Shown: positions 40,241-42,774 of the stretch, piece after piece
Position numbering within the stretch: the first letter of the stretch is position 1
How the letters are laid out: every line of letters starts with the position of its first letter
Assembly (NCBI GenBank): GCA_007126515.1
Contig: SLBD01000099.1
Coordinates: forward strand, 1-42,774
Length of the DNA: 42,774 nucleotides
Direction: 5' to 3'
Source: Kiritimatiellia bacterium
GTDB taxonomy: Bacteria > Verrucomicrobiota > Kiritimatiellia > SLAD01
Program-made: the position numbers and the translations under genes
Notes under the pieces: generated by a model
Seen by the model: only the letters and a program-made list of their open reading frames with translations
Database searches by the model: none
Told to the model about the DNA's origin: nothing

Positions 40241-40939
40241 ATGGCTAATCCGTGTGAGTTAATTGTGGCCTTGGATGTCCCTGGCGCGGACGATGTCCGC
40301 GCCGTGCTGGACATCCTCCCTGCTGAAATTCGCTGGTACAAGGTCGGCTTGGAATTGTTCTCTGCGGAGGGCCCCCCTGTTCTTCAAGTCCTACACGATC
40401 GCCAAAAGCACATCTTTCTCGACCTTAAATTACATGACATTCCCAACACCGTTGCCGCAGCGATTCAAGCCATTGCCCGACATAAAGTAGACCTGCTGAC
40501 CGTCCACGCAGCCGGCGGGAGTGCCATGCTGCGGGCGGCCGCAGAGTCAACGCGTCGGCATGCGGGACCGAAATTAATTGCAGTTACCACGCTTACCAGC
40601 TTGTCTGCCGATGACTTGCAAAGCGTGGGCATCCAGCGATCGATCTCGGAGCAAGCGCAGGCCTTGGGTGCGCTGTCGCTCGAGTCAGGTATCGATGGAT
40701 TAGTTTGCTCACCGCTGGAAGCCGCCTCGTTACGTGCCACGTTCGGCCCCGAATCGCTGTTGGTAACACCGGGCATTCGCCTCGCCGGAGATGCCGTCGG
40801 CGACCAAAAGCGGATTGCGACACCATCAGAAGCTGCCCGCAACGGATCCAACTACATTGTCGCGGGCCGGTCTCTTCTCCATGCAAAGGATCCGGCGCAA
40901 GCCGCCCTCAACCTGCTGGCCGATTTACGCGCCTGGTAG
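40241..40939 (+). CDS. pyrF: Orotidine 5'-phosphate decarboxylase
   Basis: VALDVPGADDVRAVLD, WYKVGLELFSAEGP, IFLDLKLHDIPNTVAAA, TPGIRLAGDAVGDQKRIATPSEAARNGSNYIVAGRSLL. Confidence 0.96.
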   Translation: MANPCELIVALDVPGADDVRAVLDILPAEIRWYKVGLELFSAEGPPVLQVLHDRQKHIFLDLKLHDIPNTVAAAIQAIARHKVDLLTVHAAGGSAMLRAAAESTRRHAGPKLIAVTTLTSLSADDLQSVGIQRSISEQAQALGALSLESGIDGLVCSPLEAASLRATFGPESLLVTPGIRLAGDAVGDQKRIATPSEAARNGSNYIVAGRSLLHAKDPAQAALNLLADLRAW

Positions 40940-42241
40940 AGGTTCGTCTTCCGCCTCGGAATCAACAGAATCTTCCAGCGCCGGTAGCGGCAACCGCTTA
41001 CTGACTTTGGCACCCAGCTCTCGCAATTGCTCCACCCGCCCCAATAGATTCCCCCGACCTTCTTGAAGCTGGCGCATTACCTTGTCGAATGATTCCGACG
41101 TACCGGCCAATCGTTTACGGGCATCCAGCATACTTTCGGCAAGGCGAGCAACTTGATCGTACAGCTTGCCTGCCCGGTCCGCGATCTTCTCGGCATTGCG
41201 ATTCTCGTTTTCCCGTCGCCAGATTTGCGCAATCAGTTTCAGCGTCACCATCAATGTATTCGGTCCTGTGATCACAATCGGGGAGCGCGATACGTCATAA
41301 ATTAGTTCGGGATCGGCCTGCATAGCTGCTTGATAAGCCGATTCCAGAGGAATGCAGAGAATCACAAAATCCAGCGTGCGATTGCCCATCAACTCCGCGT
41401 AATCCTTGGCTTGCAACTGATCAATGTGGCGACGGACCGACTGCACATGCTCTTTCAACGCCATCTTCTTCTCGTCGTCATCGGTCGCTGAATGACAGCG
41501 CTCGTACGCAGTCAGAGACACCTTTGAGTCAACAATCACGGATTTCTCGCCAGGCAGATCGACGATGAAATCTGGCCGTTTAAGTTGGCCATCGGAGTCG
41601 CGGATCGAGGCTTGCACGCGATACTCCCGGTCGCGCACGAGTCCAGAAGACTCAAAGATGCGCTCAACGATCACTTCCCCCCAGTCGCCTTGGGTTTTGG
41701 AATCGCCTTTGATCGCTTTCGCCAGTTCATTGGCTTCGGCGCTGACTTTACCGCTCAATTCCTGCAAGTGCCGCACCTGCGCCAGCAGCAGGGTGGATTG
41801 TTCAGTCCCCTGTTTGTGCAATTCGTCGACGCGGGTTCGGAAGGAATCGAGCTGCTCTTTTAGGGGTTGCAGGATACCGCCCAACTGTTGTCGATGCTGC
41901 TCGCTGAGGTTTCGCCCCCGCTCCTCGAAGATTTTGCTGGCGAGGTTCTCAAACTCAAGTTTGAGTCGCGTCTCCGCCTGCTCCAGTAAAGCCATTTTTT
42001 CCGCGGCCGCCCGGCGTTCATGTTCCAACTCCGCCGCCAGCCGAGCCCGTTCTGCTTGCACGGTTTGGAGAGCGACAGCCTCTTCCTGCTGCTTCACCAG
42101 TAGCCGCTGATAGTCCTCTTCTCGGAGGCGCAAGCGAGCCAGTTCCTCCTTGGCAGGTCCATCCAAGCGGATTCGCAGGGCCGTCCAGAGTCCCAATGCG
42201 ACCAACAGGACTAAGATCAGAATCAGTATCCACTCCATCAT
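40925..42241 (-). CDS. rmuC: DNA recombination protein RmuC
   Basis: N-terminal TM, coiled coil, KTQGDWGEVIVERIFESSGL, RPDFIVDLPGEKSVIVDSKVSLTAYE. Confidence 0.95.
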   Translation of the reverse strand: MMEWILILILVLLVALGLWTALRIRLDGPAKEELARLRLREEDYQRLLVKQQEEAVALQTVQAERARLAAELEHERRAAAEKMALLEQAETRLKLEFENLASKIFEERGRNLSEQHRQQLGGILQPLKEQLDSFRTRVDELHKQGTEQSTLLLAQVRHLQELSGKVSAEANELAKAIKGDSKTQGDWGEVIVERIFESSGLVRDREYRVQASIRDSDGQLKRPDFIVDLPGEKSVIVDSKVSLTAYERCHSATDDDEKKMALKEHVQSVRRHIDQLQAKDYAELMGNRTLDFVILCIPLESAYQAAMQADPELIYDVSRSPIVITGPNTLMVTLKLIAQIWRRENENRNAEKIADRAGKLYDQVARLAESMLDARKRLAGTSESFDKVMRQLQEGRGNLLGRVEQLRELGAKVSKRLPLPALEDSVDSEAEDEPLPGA

Positions 42242-42774
42242 GAAGAGGAGCTTACAGGATACAGGGAAAAGAATGTAGAAAATACTGCTTCCCCGATTCC
42301 GTTGAGGCGCAATTGGAAGTTGTCCAGGAATTCATGCAGGCCGCGGGCAATAATATCTTCAACCCGCATGTACAGCAGGTCCGACCGGACCTGCCCCAAC
42401 CGTTGTTCCGGCAGGGAGGTAAATGAACCCGGCTCTGATCCCGCAATCCGATGCAAGGATTCTTCGGCCCGGTCCAGGCAGTACAAGACCGCGCGCGGAA
42501 ATTGCCGATCCAGAATCAGAAACTCAACGATGCGGATGGGCAGAATCACGCCATATTTTTGGCGATACATCTCAAAGGCGCTGGCAGACCGCAGCACCGC
42601 CGCCCACTGAATATCGTCTACCGACAGCCCCACATGATCAACGGTTGGCAGCAAAATAAAGTACTTCACATCCAGCAACCGCGTGGTTTGATCGGCCCGC
42701 TCCAGGCTCCGTCCCAATTGACAAAAATGCCAGCCTTCCCCGTGGGTCATCGTCAAATCCATGATGCCCAGAAA
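42238..42774 (-). CDS. Alpha-E domain (DUF403) protein, partial at window edge
   Basis: FLGIMDLTMTHGEGWHFCQLGRSLERADQTTRLLDVKYFILLP; in-frame coding continues to the window end. Confidence 0.85.
   Translation of the reverse strand, partial: FLGIMDLTMTHGEGWHFCQLGRSLERADQTTRLLDVKYFILLPTVDHVGLSVDDIQWAAVLRSASAFEMYRQKYGVILPIRIVEFLILDRQFPRAVLYCLDRAEESLHRIAGSEPGSFTSLPEQRLGQVRSDLLYMRVEDIIARGLHEFLDNFQLRLNGIGEAVFSTFFSLYPVSSSS

Overview
This 42.8-kb window is a densely packed chromosomal segment from a diderm bacterium; LptD, T2SS/T4P parts and an O-antigen-ligase-like protein support the diderm assignment. The intergenic repeat style makes me suspect the PVC group, possibly Kiritimatiellota, but this is inference only. 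Left edge (1-1290): imperfect and perfect tetraloop hairpins, a Phd/VapC-like toxin-antitoxin pair, and then a tandem array of five TTCCA-N5-TGGAA palindromes at an exact 31-bp period directly upstream of clpB. After clpB, most genes are on the minus strand: T4P/T2SS motor genes (two PilB/GspE paralogues, PilT, PilC/GspF), a DUF3581-like gene, a GGQ release-factor-like protein, a three-subunit molybdenum hydroxylase, GspI-like and GspG pseudopilins, a sugar epimerase, LptD, a NamZ/DUF1343 protein, an M50-CBS protease, an O-antigen ligase-like protein, a 5'-nucleotidase, clpX-clpP-tig, a GspC-like PDZ protein, RNase P RNA, a zinc-ribbon coiled-coil protein, a lipoate ligase-like protein, an LTD+PLD protein, an EVE protein, a GYF_2-like coiled-coil protein, SPFH/NfeD, a sigma-like gene with a coupled unknown gene, RmuC and an alpha-E protein. 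Plus-strand genes are few: vapBC, clpB, a small ORF ending in an out-of-frame aldehyde dehydrogenase remnant, an ankyrin protein, a thioredoxin-like lipoprotein and pyrF. The strongest candidates for undescribed biology are the 31-bp-phased palindrome array (1074-1214), the hairpin family with a conserved CAGGAATG core and covarying arms (1-181), and a pair of related palindromes spaced 42 bp apart (10280-10338). All homology calls come from reading motifs; no database search was run.
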